A DNA stretch of 64,000 nt, taken from Owenia fusiformis. Lineage: Eukaryota > Annelida > Polychaeta > Sabellida > Oweniidae. The stretch spans positions 11,969,181-12,033,180 of the forward strand of contig CAIIXF020000010.1 of the NCBI GenBank assembly GCA_903813345.2. The letters run 5' to 3'. The notes beneath the pieces are model-generated. The model worked only from the letters and a program-made list of their open reading frames with translations. It did not search any database and was not told where the DNA came from. A program made the translations under genes and the position numbers. Shown here in pieces: positions 36,101 to 42,545 of the stretch (the stretch's first letter is position 1; each line of letters opens with the position of its first letter).

Positions 36101-38211
36101 AGGAGTGGAGAAAAATTCTGAACACGCACACTGGCCTTAATACAACGTGTGAACGGTTATTACTAATTGGCATGAAGCTGAGTGATTTTCATGAGCTCAC
36201 TCCTCTTTAATTCTCATGAACTTGCGTCTTATCAAGTTCATGAGCTGGCAGCTCCTTATAATTCTAGGGCTGACAGTTCTTTAATCATTGTGCGCTTCAA
36301 GCTTATGTTGATGAGATATTAATGAAGCCCTCCTGAGTTAGTATGTATCCAACAGACCAAATATAATATTCGGTCTGTTATGATTGATATATTTCCTGTG
36401 GAAATCGCGGTGATATTTTTTCCACATAAATTTCTCGTTTATTACAAGAATGTTCACCTTGAAAATTGGTGAATATGTTGAAGAGATGTTCATCTTAAAC
36501 TAGAAGCAAAAATATTTGTATAAGGCGGGTACAAGTTGATGTAAAATAATGAAATGTTCAGACTCACCAAAACTTCAGGATGTGTTCATAAGTAGATAGT
36601 GAAATCAATGTCAAGGACGTTTGAGTTCACGAGATCCAAACAAGATATGCAAATTTTTGAACTTTGACAACACATGACCACTTGATTACCTCGGCCTTAA
36701 TGAAGCCCTCCTGAGTTAGTATGTATCCAACAGACCGAATATAATATTCGGTCTGTTATGATTGATATATTTCAGTTATTTATTTACAAATAGACTGACG
36801 TCACTGGCTAAATCTCGTTTATCGTGAGAATTGGCATTGCCAAAATGGCTTGACCTAATCAATGGCTTCGCTACAAGAAGCGTCTGTACATTTTATGAAT
36901 ATCTTCAGTAAGGGGACAATATACGAAAAAATAATATTGTAAGTTCTTTATAAGGTAATCATTTTATCATTAAACAAACTTTTGTAACATTTATACAACA
37001 CCACATTTTACAATAGGTGACTTACAGTCTGAATTTATTCAGACGACGAAGGATACAGTCTAGTGCCTTACGGTAATGCCGGATTGTCGGCAGCGGCAGT
37101 AGATACTCTCAATTGCCGGTAATAAAATCCATTGCCGATAATCGCCATGCTGCTGCAACATGATTGGCATTGCGATCCATTGTCAAATTTACGAAACAAT
37201 GTTCGTTTAAGAATATTTTATCAATCATGTATATTTCAATCTCCACATTTGAAGAGCTAATCTGTCAATCAACTGCAAATCATTCGTAAAAGGCGGGAGG
37301 ATAAGCAAAACCCCGCCCACTTCTGTCAATCATCTCCCATGCCGCGAGATTAACAAATCACGTGACGTGATATTTCGGTGAAGTAAAAACAAACACAAAT
37401 AATTTGATCAATTTTGATCGAATTCACTCTATATTATCATTCCTAACAATACACAATCACACACGAGATACACGATGATACAATATATCCACTGTAGTTG
37501 ATGTGAGCGGGAAATCAAGCTGAGAAATCGGCTTCGTTAAGGATTTTTCCAAATATTTTAGTTTCACTTTCAGATTTTTCCCCGGGATTTTAGGAACATT
37601 ATCAGTATCAACGATTATCGGCAACGGTAAGGTAATGGAGGTGAAATTTACCGGCAGTGAGATCCATTACCGTTGCAAGCACTAATACAGTCTACCTCCT
37701 GAGTGCTAAGTTAGTATTATGCAACTCCTCCAGGCAACACTTTACCTAAAGAAAGGTGAAATCACATTCTAAGGTGACAAAGGGATAAGAGGTGTAACGT
37801 CGATGTGTAGGGTAATATCTACAAAATAGACGGGGTAAGTTTGACACTTATCAAAAGTAGAATTTCCGTTTTCCGCCATGTTTGATTTCTGAAAAAATTA
37901 AAATCTAGAGCGATATCTCAATCTATGCGAGACAAAAAATATGGCTTCCCCCTAGATCGGAAATTAGAGCAAATAAACAACAAGGTGTCGAAGTTCCCCA
38001 ACATGTCGAAGTTACCCCAAAATGGTGTCGACGTTACACCCCTTCACCTTAAATGCTTACACTTTTTCATTGCTTTGTACCAAACTTCCACCACTTTCTG
38101 ATGCTGCACTTTCTTGGAAAACATCCATAATGACAATGCCAAGATGCTATCCTGTGTAGAGTTAGCAGTGTAAAATTTCTTGATAGCATGTTCTTCATTG
38201 ATGGTCGTCAT
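9470..38211 (-). CDS. RPRD2: RPRD2-like gene, ten coding exons (RNA polymerase II CTD-interacting protein)
   Basis: The coding sequence joins 38211-38061, 34942-34813, 33090-32990, 32066-32014, 23820-23694, 23234-23059, 22566-22395, 18986-18903, 17710-17558 and 12114-9470. It totals 3792 nt, 1263 codons plus stop. Every junction has AG/GT and all phases agree. The start is the first Met after an in-frame TGA. Residues 1 to about 130 form a CTD-interacting domain (for example [19 protein letters not shown]). Residues about 146-285 form the RPRD-type helical coiled-coil region. From about 290 on the protein is low complexity: an acidic Ser/Asp run, Q/P-rich repeats of IPGLN, a short charged helix, and an Arg/Asp/Tyr-rich tail. 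The family is nuclear and binds the phosphorylated CTD of polymerase II; human RPRD2 is of similar length (1461 aa). The low-complexity C-terminus and lack of a short RPRD1-like ending favour RPRD2 over RPRD1. Transposons fill the introns, but no coding exon is broken. Confidence 0.9.
12506..17179 (+). mobile_element. LINE (Tx1/L1-like) with intact ORF2, in RPRD2 intron 9, antisense
   Basis: The element contains a 1258-aa endonuclease/reverse transcriptase ORF, a CT microsatellite (17043-17066) in its short 3'UTR and an A-tract ending at 17180. A 10-bp repeat ATGATTTAAT precedes 12506 (12496-12505) and follows the tail (17180-17189): a candidate target duplication, short enough that chance is possible. 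The roughly 700 bp before the ORF carries no ORF1, so the element is either 5' incomplete or of an ORF2-only type. Confidence 0.85.
13206..16982 (+). CDS. LINE ORF2: AP endonuclease plus reverse transcriptase, intact
   Basis: This 1258-aa frame has no interruptions. The APE-type endonuclease (residues about 3-235) shows [11 protein letters not shown] at 38-41, GGDFN at 139-143, CRLDYFL and ADHR at 229-232. The reverse transcriptase shows [41 protein letters not shown] and the catalytic YADD at 704-707. A C-terminal CX2C...H...C motif begins at about 1142. Family knowledge: the protein nicks target DNA and copies its own RNA there. Endonuclease-first order and the RT motifs fit the L1/Tx1 group. 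It looks intact but nothing here shows expression. Confidence 0.95.
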   Translation: MTLKIGSLNVKGMQNSRIKRRKIYHYTRQNKIDIMMLQETHCGKNQGRRWTQEWGFKALFTEFSTNTAGVAILFKQTSNLELINHEIDANGRYILVNCLIQGKLVTIVNIYGYNHDNGTLFQDISEKLQLRTDHEVIVGGDFNVTLNEEMDKEGGREGTHRRTRETIKDLMDAHELVDIWRTKYTDEKRFTWEKANKTIKCRLDYFLSSTYIYQQVTKCNIESDIISIADHRLITAEINIMNIKRGPGLWKLNTKWIGEIEFDNRIKESIRKTKTENANLNPNSLWELMKFNIKGTARKYSSEKNLRNKRELEEKINLIIQKEKSLNDTNEELEKETISRSILDLKEEINTLQEEKAKSAIFRCKTRWIEEGEKATSYFLNLEKRNFANKCITKLETEEGLILNTQAEISEEQASFYEKLYKSNNTNEGQFNETFFKTPKLINELNEVEKESCEGVITKEECWEQVKLLNNNKTPGTDGLPTEIYKHYWKDISDTFLNSLNFSFTEGKLTIEQRRGVITLIPKKGKDPTKLKNWRPITLLNTDYKIATKVIGSRIKSVLHRIIHPDQTGFLKGRYIGENTRLIIDLQEHLAQTRNTGIICSVDFQKAFDTLEWSMIQNTLEHFNFGVDIQRWIHIFYNDISSAILNNGNTSRYFSISRGVRQGCPLSPYIFILCAEILSSAIRDSDEITGITIDGETTVKISQYADDTCIILEGENSLQPSFEMLRKFAIISGLKVNVDKTIVAIFGADPTEEHRQRTQNICHTIGTKLEETEINILGITIPINNRNIEEVNYPKVIEKIKNIVKPWRQRNLTVIGKVIIIKALLISQLTYMMTVLPMPKGEIMKKIEDILYAFIWNNKSEKIARKTLMREVKEGGLNMIDVRAFARNLKLKWIKSINNEEMNSKWAKLWRHHLRKQNGQNIWKWNCREIEKAQLNNLKIKSIQEALKIWTSINFIEGKDVKHNEIGHELIWNNSNITNRGKLLNNEEWKRKGIWKIDQLYNNKTIIPFDTLRTSYGLNGVTFLEHRKILACIPDIWKRAMRQNDQSTEPSYLVERLQFMNNTSTYTLLKNTVKQKAIKSQGKWAKQLHINENDFNWQRIYTSLKDIIKDTKLQYFQYRLLQRAIYFNKMLYIMKIKDSQYCKICNDNAVDSITHGLLDCVKVQQFINMAYAKIGKRFTEQQYWLGEKVTQSDYLLLIYMKHYIYVNKLEEMAPSKLGFERYLKKQYDYNKYISIKKHKEVEFENLWKLVLSCISNDE
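17558..17710 (-). CDS. RPRD2: RPRD2 exon 9: charged helix and SP-rich segment
   Basis: Residues 332-382 start [19 protein letters not shown], a highly charged helix, followed by [15 protein letters not shown]. The acceptor is gaattttcag and the donor A|GTAAGA. Confidence 0.85.
17777..18073. mobile_element. TA-flanked MITE with internal TTGATTC motifs
   Basis: Inverted ends CACAGCAAACATTTCTCAA(G/A)GTTGAT are flanked by TA at 17775-17776 and 18074-18075, like Tc1/mariner MITEs. The interior is crowded with degenerate copies of TTGATTC/GAATCAA in both orientations. There is no coding. Confidence 0.7.
18449..18841. mobile_element. TIR element with an internal duplication
   Basis: Ends AAAGGACGATTCTCGGTTTG are perfectly inverted over at least 26 bp. 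Inside, a block of about 130 bp occurs twice (near 18505-18612 and 18690-18790), sharing ATAGAAATATTACCCAAATT-like sequence and CTGAAGCAGGGATAA. No target duplication was identified. Confidence 0.65.
18903..18986 (-). CDS. RPRD2: RPRD2 exon 8
   Basis: An 84-nt exon encoding residues 304-331 ([20 protein letters not shown] and on). The acceptor is ttctaattacag and the donor G|GTTAGT. No domain is recognised; it is accepted because its phases join exons 7 and 9 exactly and the frame is open. Confidence 0.65.
20825..20960. repeat. Inverted-repeat element in the LINE 3'UTR
   Basis: Arms CCTATGATTTA and TGATATGATTTT-ATCCA are inverted at 20827-20859 and about 20924-20957, with a second inner inverted pair around GATATCTGCA. 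It looks like a small MITE; no target duplication was resolved. Confidence 0.5.
21293..21772. mobile_element. 480-bp fold-back element inserted in the LINE
   Basis: Two arms of about 200 bp (21293-21523, 21570-21772) are inverted copies, sharing GTGACCTTTGAAA, GACCAAAAGTAAGCCGCGGA and AGTACTTCTTTTTCGATCAA. The ends begin CAGCT. Each arm contains CCAATATGGCGG near the centre. It splits the coding end of the LINE in two. Confidence 0.75.
21774..22220 (-). pseudogene. Reverse transcriptase C-terminal fragment (CR1-like)
   Basis: A frame of 148 codons covering the thumb/connection part after the polymerase core ([43 protein letters not shown]). It is joined to upstream family sequence only through a frameshift, and its last 30 or so residues after HKYDTRG come from a different short palindrome. 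Confidence 0.85.
22395..22566 (-). CDS. RPRD2: RPRD2 exon 7: end of helical region and acidic segment
   Basis: Residues 247-303 start [19 protein letters not shown] and end in an acidic stretch, [12 protein letters not shown]. The acceptor is ttttcacgtag and the donor G|GTAAGA. Confidence 0.88.
23059..23234 (-). CDS. RPRD2: RPRD2 exon 6: coiled-coil region
   Basis: Residues 188-246 include [19 protein letters not shown] and [18 protein letters not shown], a heptad-like helix. The acceptor is ttttgttttcag. I chose the donor AAT|GTATGT. An in-frame alternative GTATCC 9 nt earlier would drop three codons. Confidence 0.85.
23551..23672. repeat. Dispersed repeat (AACATGCAAAATGTCAC family), copy 2
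   Basis: Close relative of 8205-8318, lying just beyond the donor of RPRD2 exon 5, in intron 5. Confidence 0.6.
23694..23820 (-). CDS. RPRD2: RPRD2 exon 5: coiled-coil region
   Basis: Residues 146-187 start [19 protein letters not shown] and are charged and helical, as in the RPRD coiled-coil domain. The donor is G|GTAAGC. The acceptor, tattttag, lies only 39 nt downstream of the end of a LINE, so the insertion sits at or inside the branch-point zone. Confidence 0.85.
23940..25410 (-). pseudogene. LINE ORF2, second part: post-RT region
   Basis: The remaining ORF2 C-terminal part begins at the LTR insertion point and has an internal Met at 25307. It includes [43 protein letters not shown] and a terminal zinc motif [17 protein letters not shown]. 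It is the continuation of the part ending at 28092, in the same frame once the insertion and one TTTA copy are discounted. Confidence 0.9.
25415..25833 (+). repeat. 5' LTR
   Basis: 419 bp, TGTAA at the left and TTACA at the right end, followed by one base and the primer binding site. Its short internal ORF is repeated identically in the other LTR and is not considered a gene. Confidence 0.93.
25835..25851 (+). promoter_or_regulatory. Primer binding site, tRNA-Leu(UAA) type
   Basis: TGGTACCAGGAGTGGGG is complementary to CCCCACTCCTGGTA plus CCA, the acceptor end of animal tRNA-Leu(UAA) as I know it. Position and TGG start are as in retroviral-type elements. Confidence 0.75.
25994..26740 (+). 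CDS. Gag-like protein with two N-terminal zinc knuckles and a coiled coil
   Basis: The protein is 248 aa. Residues 8-21 are a classic CCHC knuckle, [14 protein letters not shown] (CX2CX4HX4C). Residues about 31-45 form a variant one, [15 protein letters not shown] (CX2CX5HX4C). From about residue 75 to 210 the protein is highly charged and helical with heptad-like spacing ([31 protein letters not shown]), so a long coiled coil is likely. Normal Gag has the knuckles at the C-terminal end; here they come first and no capsid fold is visible. A role in packaging or assembly is inference from the LTR context. No family name is claimed. Confidence 0.7.
   Translation: MDLSLVTCWFCKGRGHRKRQCISFIQQRYYCLLCETNGMHRTKDCQSSVTVNCKSVQVQTKPKTHNKYSQAEYVNMDVYTNAVSDYKRIESELHGQRKGNQMYKEKIAKFEVERLDDKTRLKTQRKLIKSLENDIREYCDKLYTSTSESSLLQSKLQESEKQITALSSRSNEYSALIADIEQKLKDRTQELEIYTSVIRSQQIRVDDLVKSSTGNSNFWRLLGNRIFQKTSSHNPYTKLTNQPLIFDV
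27060..27310. repeat. Degenerate tandem array in the LTR element
   Basis: About nine loosely spaced copies (26-34 bp) of a unit centred on ATGGTGTAT...GCC or GCCTATAATGGTG, located in the non-coding half between the ORF and the 3' LTR. Confidence 0.6.
27673..28091 (+). repeat. 3' LTR
   Basis: Same 419 bp as the 5' LTR; no difference found on reading. The preceding 30 bases are not purine-rich, which is unusual for a working element. Confidence 0.93.
28092..29809 (-). pseudogene. LINE ORF2, first part: endonuclease end and reverse transcriptase
   Basis: The frame starts within the endonuclease ([18 protein letters not shown]). It continues into the reverse transcriptase: [53 protein letters not shown] and [11 protein letters not shown], with LADD in place of YADD, a known Tx1-type variant. 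It stops being LINE sequence at 28092, where the LTR element begins; the frame would go on without a shift across the insertion. Confidence 0.9.
29830..31275. other. RPRD2 intron sequence, nothing recognised
   Basis: AT-rich stretch with a poly-T run near 30110. Short ORFs lack any motif. Confidence 0.6.
31284..31855. mobile_element. hAT-like nonautonomous element (TAGAGCTGGCATC ends)
   Basis: Exact 8-bp duplications CAAAATAT at 31276-31283 and 31856-31863. The inverted ends TAGAGCTGGCATC are the classic hAT pattern, and inner blocks are rich in TGTCGAC/GTCGA. At 572 bp it carries no transposase. Confidence 0.8.
32014..32066 (-). CDS. RPRD2: RPRD2 exon 4: short linker
   Basis: A 53-nt exon adding [17 protein letters not shown] after the CID. 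The acceptor is attttacag and the donor CAG|GTAATG. It is supported by exact phase agreement (enters with 2 nt, leaves at phase 0). An 8-bp-flanked hAT-like insertion lies 150 bp further along the transcript. Confidence 0.75.
32228..32330. repeat. CCCCACTACACAA minisatellite
   Basis: About seven imperfect copies of a 13-16-bp unit (CCCCACTACACAAT and variants), in RPRD2 intron 3. Confidence 0.8.
32461..32896. repeat. 36-bp minisatellite in RPRD2 intron 3
   Basis: About twelve units containing CAACTGTGTTACCATACC and CCTCTTGCCCATAAATA, with two half-length 18-bp units (CACCTTCTTGCCCATAAA). Because 36 and 18 are multiples of three, long frames stay open on both strands here; they are products of the repeat and not genes. 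Confidence 0.92.
32990..33090 (-). CDS. RPRD2: RPRD2 exon 3: end of the CID
   Basis: Residues 94-127 include [18 protein letters not shown], matching the last CID helices, where family members carry a VWxER motif. The acceptor is ttctttcag and the donor is T|GTAAGT. Confidence 0.95.
33330..33446 (+). repeat. Dispersed repeat (AAGTGGGTGCAAAT family), copy a
   Basis: Contains TTTTCAAGTGGGGTGCATAT, TTTTCAGGTGGGTACAAGCC and ends in GGGGAGATCACTGATTT. Related copies are at 46600-46692, 62755-62865 and, inverted, 33625-34676. Confidence 0.65.
33625..34676 (-). repeat. Dispersed repeat (AAGTGGGTGCAAAT family), inverted copy split by about 960 bp
   Basis: The left part (33625-33663) and right part (34632-34676) are the two ends of the family in minus orientation. 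Between them is unrelated sequence with ATTTGACCTTTGA-like and GGTCAAGTAAAGGTCAAAT blocks, an (ACGG)n-like run at 34549-34592 and GGCTCACTGTGTGAGCC. That insert type is common in marine invertebrate genomes, but I cannot name it. Confidence 0.5.
34813..34942 (-). CDS. RPRD2: RPRD2 exon 2: CID core
   Basis: The acceptor is ctctttttcag. Residues 51-93 include [19 protein letters not shown] and [11 protein letters not shown], the most conserved part of RPRD/Rtt103-type CIDs, where CTD-contacting residues lie in the family. The donor is AG|GTAACC (phase 2). Confidence 0.95.
35257..36136. mobile_element. Second copy of the TTAA-flanked palindromic MITE, with an insert
   Basis: Ends match 1400-1813 (CAGGGTGCATGTT at left; GGCCTTAA at right) and both abut TTAA (35253-35256, 36137-36140). 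About 450 bp between 35346 and 35790 has no counterpart in the first copy. Confidence 0.7.
36320..36773. repeat. 76-bp direct repeat containing a 25-bp palindrome
   Basis: 36320-36395 and 36698-36773 differ at about one base. Each contains a palindrome of half-site CAGACCGAATAT; the one at 36731-36755 is perfect and the other has one mismatch. They lie in RPRD2 intron 1 with about 300 bp of unique DNA between. Confidence 0.8.
37061..37684. mobile_element. hAT-like nonautonomous element (TAGTGC ends)
   Basis: Exact 8-bp duplications ATACAGTC at 37053-37060 and 37685-37692. The inverted ends share TAGTGC-T, ACGGTAATG and ATTGCCGATAATCG. Unusually GC-rich ends for this window, with CCGGTAA/TTACCGG motifs; no coding. 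It lies in RPRD2 intron 1, about 375 bp from exon 1. Confidence 0.75.
38061..38211 (-). CDS. RPRD2: RPRD2 exon 1: start of the CID
   Basis: This exon encodes residues 1-50 plus one base. It starts [19 protein letters not shown] and includes the CID helix with [11 protein letters not shown]. An in-frame TGA lies about 50 nt upstream with no other Met between, which decides the start. The donor is T|GTAAGC (phase 1). Confidence 0.9.
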
Positions 38212-39178
38212 TTTGCACGAGAATCCAGCTTTGGTGACAATGTTTTGAAAAATATTCGGAGGTCACGTTGCGAAAATAGATTTTGATTCCACTTATCTGA
38301 TGTTTAGTATCCAACTCAGTGCAATTGCAAGGCGAATATAATGATTCTGATACGCTCCATATTTGTGAGAGTTATAGTGTAGCATATATTGGTCCGCTTA
38401 CAAAGATATTCATACTTTTATCGTATAAATTTTGCATCAACTTTCTGCATTTACATCCGCCATATTGGAACATCCTAATCGGTAAAATTCGGAAATCCCG
38501 GAAATACACGAAGTGAGATTTTGCGTCCCCTCAGCATCATTAGTCCTTATTTTTGTCAAAATCATGCAAGATTGGATTTATCGTTTTGTTTCGAATGTCG
38601 CATCTTGTTTAATAATCTTGTTTTTAATCTAAGTCGATTTATGCATGTTCGTGGATTATAACCACCATTAAACTGCGCAAGATCAATTAGCATATCTTCT
38701 TTTCTATATATATTTATTAAGGTTGTACTTAGACCTGTTTAGACAAAAAAATGTATAAACTGCATATGTTGCATCATTGTTAAGACAAGATTTTGAAGAT
38801 TCTTCACCAATATAATCGTCACAATTTTGTATAAAGTTTTGCGCAAGGAATCAAGTAGCGCGCACTTGCTAACTGGAACTGACGTCACGAATCATGGCGA
38901 TATTATTTGAAGGTCCACGGAAAGTTACTCTCCTCAATTCATTAGAATATTCGTGTACTGACAGCTCCAAATGAGGTTAAAGGGAACTTAACTAGTACAA
39001 TATATATATGACTATAGCCATGCAGAAGACAAGGTCCAGTAAGTGACTATTACGGATATTATCTTCCGTTGAATGAATGGAAAGTTTTATTTGGTGGGGG
39101 CTGTTCGAAAGTGAAGTGAAACTGTTGACAAGTTTTCAAGTGACATTTTCGGAATTTTAAGATTTAGGCTTGTAGAAT
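38212..39178. promoter_or_regulatory. Probable bidirectional promoter between RPRD2 and CHSY
   Basis: The two start codons are 967 bp apart and diverge. The interval contains a perfect CRE palindrome TGACGTCA at 38880-38887. At 38457-38468 lies CCGCCATATTGG, which on the RPRD2 strand reads as a CCAAT box fused to a YY1-like ATGGCGG. No TATA box at a convincing position was found for RPRD2. A shared promoter is inferred from arrangement only. Confidence 0.6.
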
Positions 39179-39946
39179 ATGCATTGTAGAAAATATGGCT
39201 CAAAGCGATATATTGGGTCCACAATGTTTGTCGGTGTGGTGCTTGGCCTGGCTTTGGGATCATGGTTGAGAACCAGAGGCAATGTGAAAATGTGTATTTC
39301 AAATCCAATGAGAATGGATACGGGTCTCTTACAACATCAAGTATCAACAGAACCAACATTGACGTATGAAAAACCAAAGGATAACATGATATTTGTTGGA
39401 GTTATGACAGCCCAGAAATATCTAGACTCTCGGGCTGTTGCTGCTAACCAAACTTGGGCCAAAACTATACCTGGAAAAGTCTTATTCTTTTCACGCTCAG
39501 GGTCTGCAAGTAACTATGATATTCCAGTTGTAAGTCTCCCTGGGGTAGATGATACTTACCCTCCACAGAAAAAATCTTTCCTCATGTTGAAATACATGCA
39601 TGACCATTTCATTGACAAATATGACTGGTTTATGCGTGCAGATGATGATGTTTATATCAAGGGGGAAAAACTTTCGAAATTCCTCTATTCTATAAATAGC
39701 TCAAAGCCGCAGTTTATAGGACAGGCGGGACTTGGAACCAAAGAAGAATTTGGTACGCTCAGCTTAGACCAAAATGAAAACTTTTGCATGGGAGGAACAG
39801 GAATTGTGATGAGTAGAGAAACACTAAAGAGGATTGTACCACATATAAAGTATTGTTTAAAGAATCTTTATACCACGCATGAAGATGTCGAGATTGGCCG
39901 ATGTGTCAAGAAATTTGCTGGGGTAACCTGCACTTGGGCTTTTGAG
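39179..39946 (+). CDS. CHSY1: Chondroitin sulfate synthase (CHSY1/3-like), first coding exon
   Basis: This exon encodes residues 1-256 of a Golgi type II enzyme that polymerises the chondroitin chain (alternating GlcA and GalNAc transfer). An in-frame TAG four nt before the ATG supports the start. Residues about 11-29 form a signal anchor (STMFVGVVLGLALGSW). Then come FVGVMTAQKYL, NQTWAKTIPGK, PPQKKSF and MLKYMHDH, the DxD metal-binding motif in FMRADDDVYIKG, GLGTKEEFG, ENFCMGGTG and TTHEDVEIGRC, all hallmarks of the N-terminal beta-1,3-glucuronyltransferase half of CHSY1/CHSY3. The exon stops at GAG|GTGAAG (phase 0), at the point where the human protein continues MQQLFYENY. Human CHSY1 is about 800 aa, so roughly two thirds is missing and must lie beyond the window. 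CHSY1 versus CHSY3 cannot be decided. Confidence 0.95.
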
Positions 39947-40734
39947 GTGAAGTGGTATTTTTTTATATTGTATAATTTATTTTATTTTATACTGTTATTG
40001 CATGGCTTGCACCATTAGAATATCTTATAATTCTAAACAACAGCCTTGCATTATCTTGTATCGTTCTTGAATTGCCACCTGGCATCATCTACAGTGTACT
40101 TCCTTATTAGGGGCAAGGGATTAGAAGGGCATGATGAAGTCCTGCATAGAGCCACAAGAAAATGGTAGTTAGTTAAGGTGATTGGTTCATGTCTATGAAT
40201 GGATGGAAGTATAGAATAAAGGCTATTTCTAGGGAGAGGGATGAATAAAATTTGTATGGCTGCTATTTTAAGTTACTTATTCTTAAACATGGGAAATGTA
40301 AGTGGAAATTTTATGCCCAAAAAGCCCCCTAAACTATTTTAATTGTATATGGTATATTTATGTAACTGACACATAAATTTTCCATGTTGTGATTAAAATT
40401 CAAGTATAACATGCTGAATAATTATGCTCATCCTTAAACAGTTAAGTTTTGGAAGCCGGTCAAGATCCCAGAGTTCACTTAAATGAATACCTGTAAACAT
40501 ACATATGAACCTTGATGTGACCAAGATACAATATAACATAGTCTATTAGATAATATATAGGTTAATTGATAAAGGCCATTTTCTTTGATAGTCTCATTCA
40601 ACCCTATGATATAATGTTTACAATTTCAAACATTTCTTCAAATGCCCACACCATAGGTTAAACTATGGAATCTCGTTGTTCACTTTTCAAAACATGAGAC
40701 TTGAAAGATTTTCTTTATAAGGTCAAAATATTTC

Positions 40735-41001
40735 TCATGATGCAGTTCGCGGCGGAACAAATTCATACTTCCTTGTTTTCCCCTGTAGGTTTAACATGAT
40801 TTTCACACCTATTTTCCCCTTGATATTTTCGTTCTTATTACTCGGGGTGGAAGGTGTGAGAATTGTGCAAAAAATGACTTTGTAAGCTGGATGGAGTTTC
40901 TCTGTATTTTTCACTCTATTAGGGTTTCCTGCATAAGGGATTTCGCCTGCGAAGCATATAACTCTTGCGAACATATCCAAATATTGGTCTGAAGAAGACA
41001 T
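40735..41001 (-). CDS. Small ORF at the outer end of the fold-back element, left copy
   Basis: 88 codons starting MSSSDQYLDMFARVICFAG, read outward. The first 44 codons match the right-arm ORF at 46221, then they diverge. The ATG lies in AAGGTATGT, which is also a splice-donor-like string, so it may be a transposon feature rather than a protein start. No family recognised. Confidence 0.3.
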   Translation of the reverse strand: MSSSDQYLDMFARVICFAGEIPYAGNPNRVKNTEKLHPAYKVIFCTILTPSTPSNKNENIKGKIGVKIMLNLQGKTRKYEFVPPRTAS

Positions 41002-41099
41002 ACCTTGAATTTTTAGAAAAAAATTGGCTAAAAATGGAAACTACAAAAAGTCAAAATGTTCAACTCAAACAATACTCTAGCTATTTAATATTAACACTA

Positions 41100-42545
41100 T
41101 GTATTATTTAATGTTTTTCAGATGTTTAAGGACCTTCATTAGTGTACTAGTGTCTAGAAATAAGATAATTAAGGACAAAATTTGGCATTTTTGATCATTT
41201 TCGCTTTCAGCAGTAACATGTAGTTCCTTATATCTTGAGTTTAATGTTGACTGGTTGTTGCAATTTTGATCAAATCTGTTCTTGTACATGTCTTCTTCCA
41301 TTTAAGATACAAAAAATGTATATTGGACCACCAATGGTCATATTAGAGCTTTCAGATCTCCCCTACCCCATTTATATTGAAAAATTACTGAAACATATGA
41401 AAATGTAAAATAACTTGAAATTATAAACTTTAACAATGTTGTAGCTATTCTATATCAATATTATGTATTAATTTATGTTTTTCAGATATTTCAGAACCTT
41501 TATTGGTATACTAGTGCCTAGAAATGAGACATTTAAGGACAAAACTTGGCATTTTTTAAAATCATTTTAGCTTTCAGCAGTAATATATAGTTCCTCATAT
41601 ATTGAGTTTTATGTTTACTGGTTGTTGCAATTTTAATCAAATCTGTTTTTGTACATGTCTTCTTCCATTTAAGGTATGAAATGTATAGTGGACCACCGAT
41701 GGTCATATTAGAGCTTTCAGATCTCCCCTACCCCATTTATAATGAAAAATTATAAGAAAAATATGAAAATATAAAATAACTTGAAACTATAAACTTTAAT
41801 AAAGTTGTAGCTATTCTATATCAATATTATGTGTTATTAAATGTTTTTAAGATATTTCAGAACCTTTATTGACAAACTAGTGCCCAGAAATGAGACATTT
41901 AAGGACAAAACATGGCTTTTTTTTACCATTTTCGCTTTCAGCAATAACATATAGGTCCTTATATCTTGAGTTTAATGCTGACTGGTTGGTGCATTCTTAG
42001 TCAAATTTGTTCATGTAGATGTCTTCTTTCATTTAAGATATAAAAAATGTATAGTCGATGACCAATCTTCATATACGAGCTTTCAGATCTCCCCTACCCC
42101 ATTTATTAGGAAAAATGACCGGAAAATATTAATAAAAAGTAAAATAACTTCAAATTATGAACTTTTACAATGTTGTACCTATTCTATGTCAATACTATGC
42201 ATCATTTAATCTTTTTCTGATGTTTCAGGACCCTCATTAATATTCTAATGCCTAGAAATGAGATATTTAAGGACAAAACTTGGCTTTTTTCATTTTCGCT
42301 TTCAGCAATAACGTATAGGTCCCTATATCTTGAGTTTTATGCTGACTGGTTGGTGCATTCTTGGTCAGATCTGTTCTTTTACATGTCTTCTTCCATTTAG
42401 GATATAAAAATGTATATTGGACAACCAATGTTGATATTAGAGCTTTCATGTCTCCCCTGCCCCATTTATAATGTAAATGAAAAAGTAATTTCAAATCATA
42501 AACTTTAACAAAATTGTAGCTATTCTCTATCAATACTATGTATTA
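41100..42545. repeat. Left arm: about 367-bp tandem units
   Basis: The block CTTTCAGATCTCCCCTACCC recurs at about 41350, 41718, 42085 and, changed, 42440; weak traces follow near 42740. Unit-to-unit spacing is 363-368 bp. Confidence 0.8.

Noticed and set aside
38319-38516. 65-codon plus-strand ORF in the promoter interval
   Set aside because: Short, no motif, and overlaps the presumed RPRD2 upstream region on the opposite strand.
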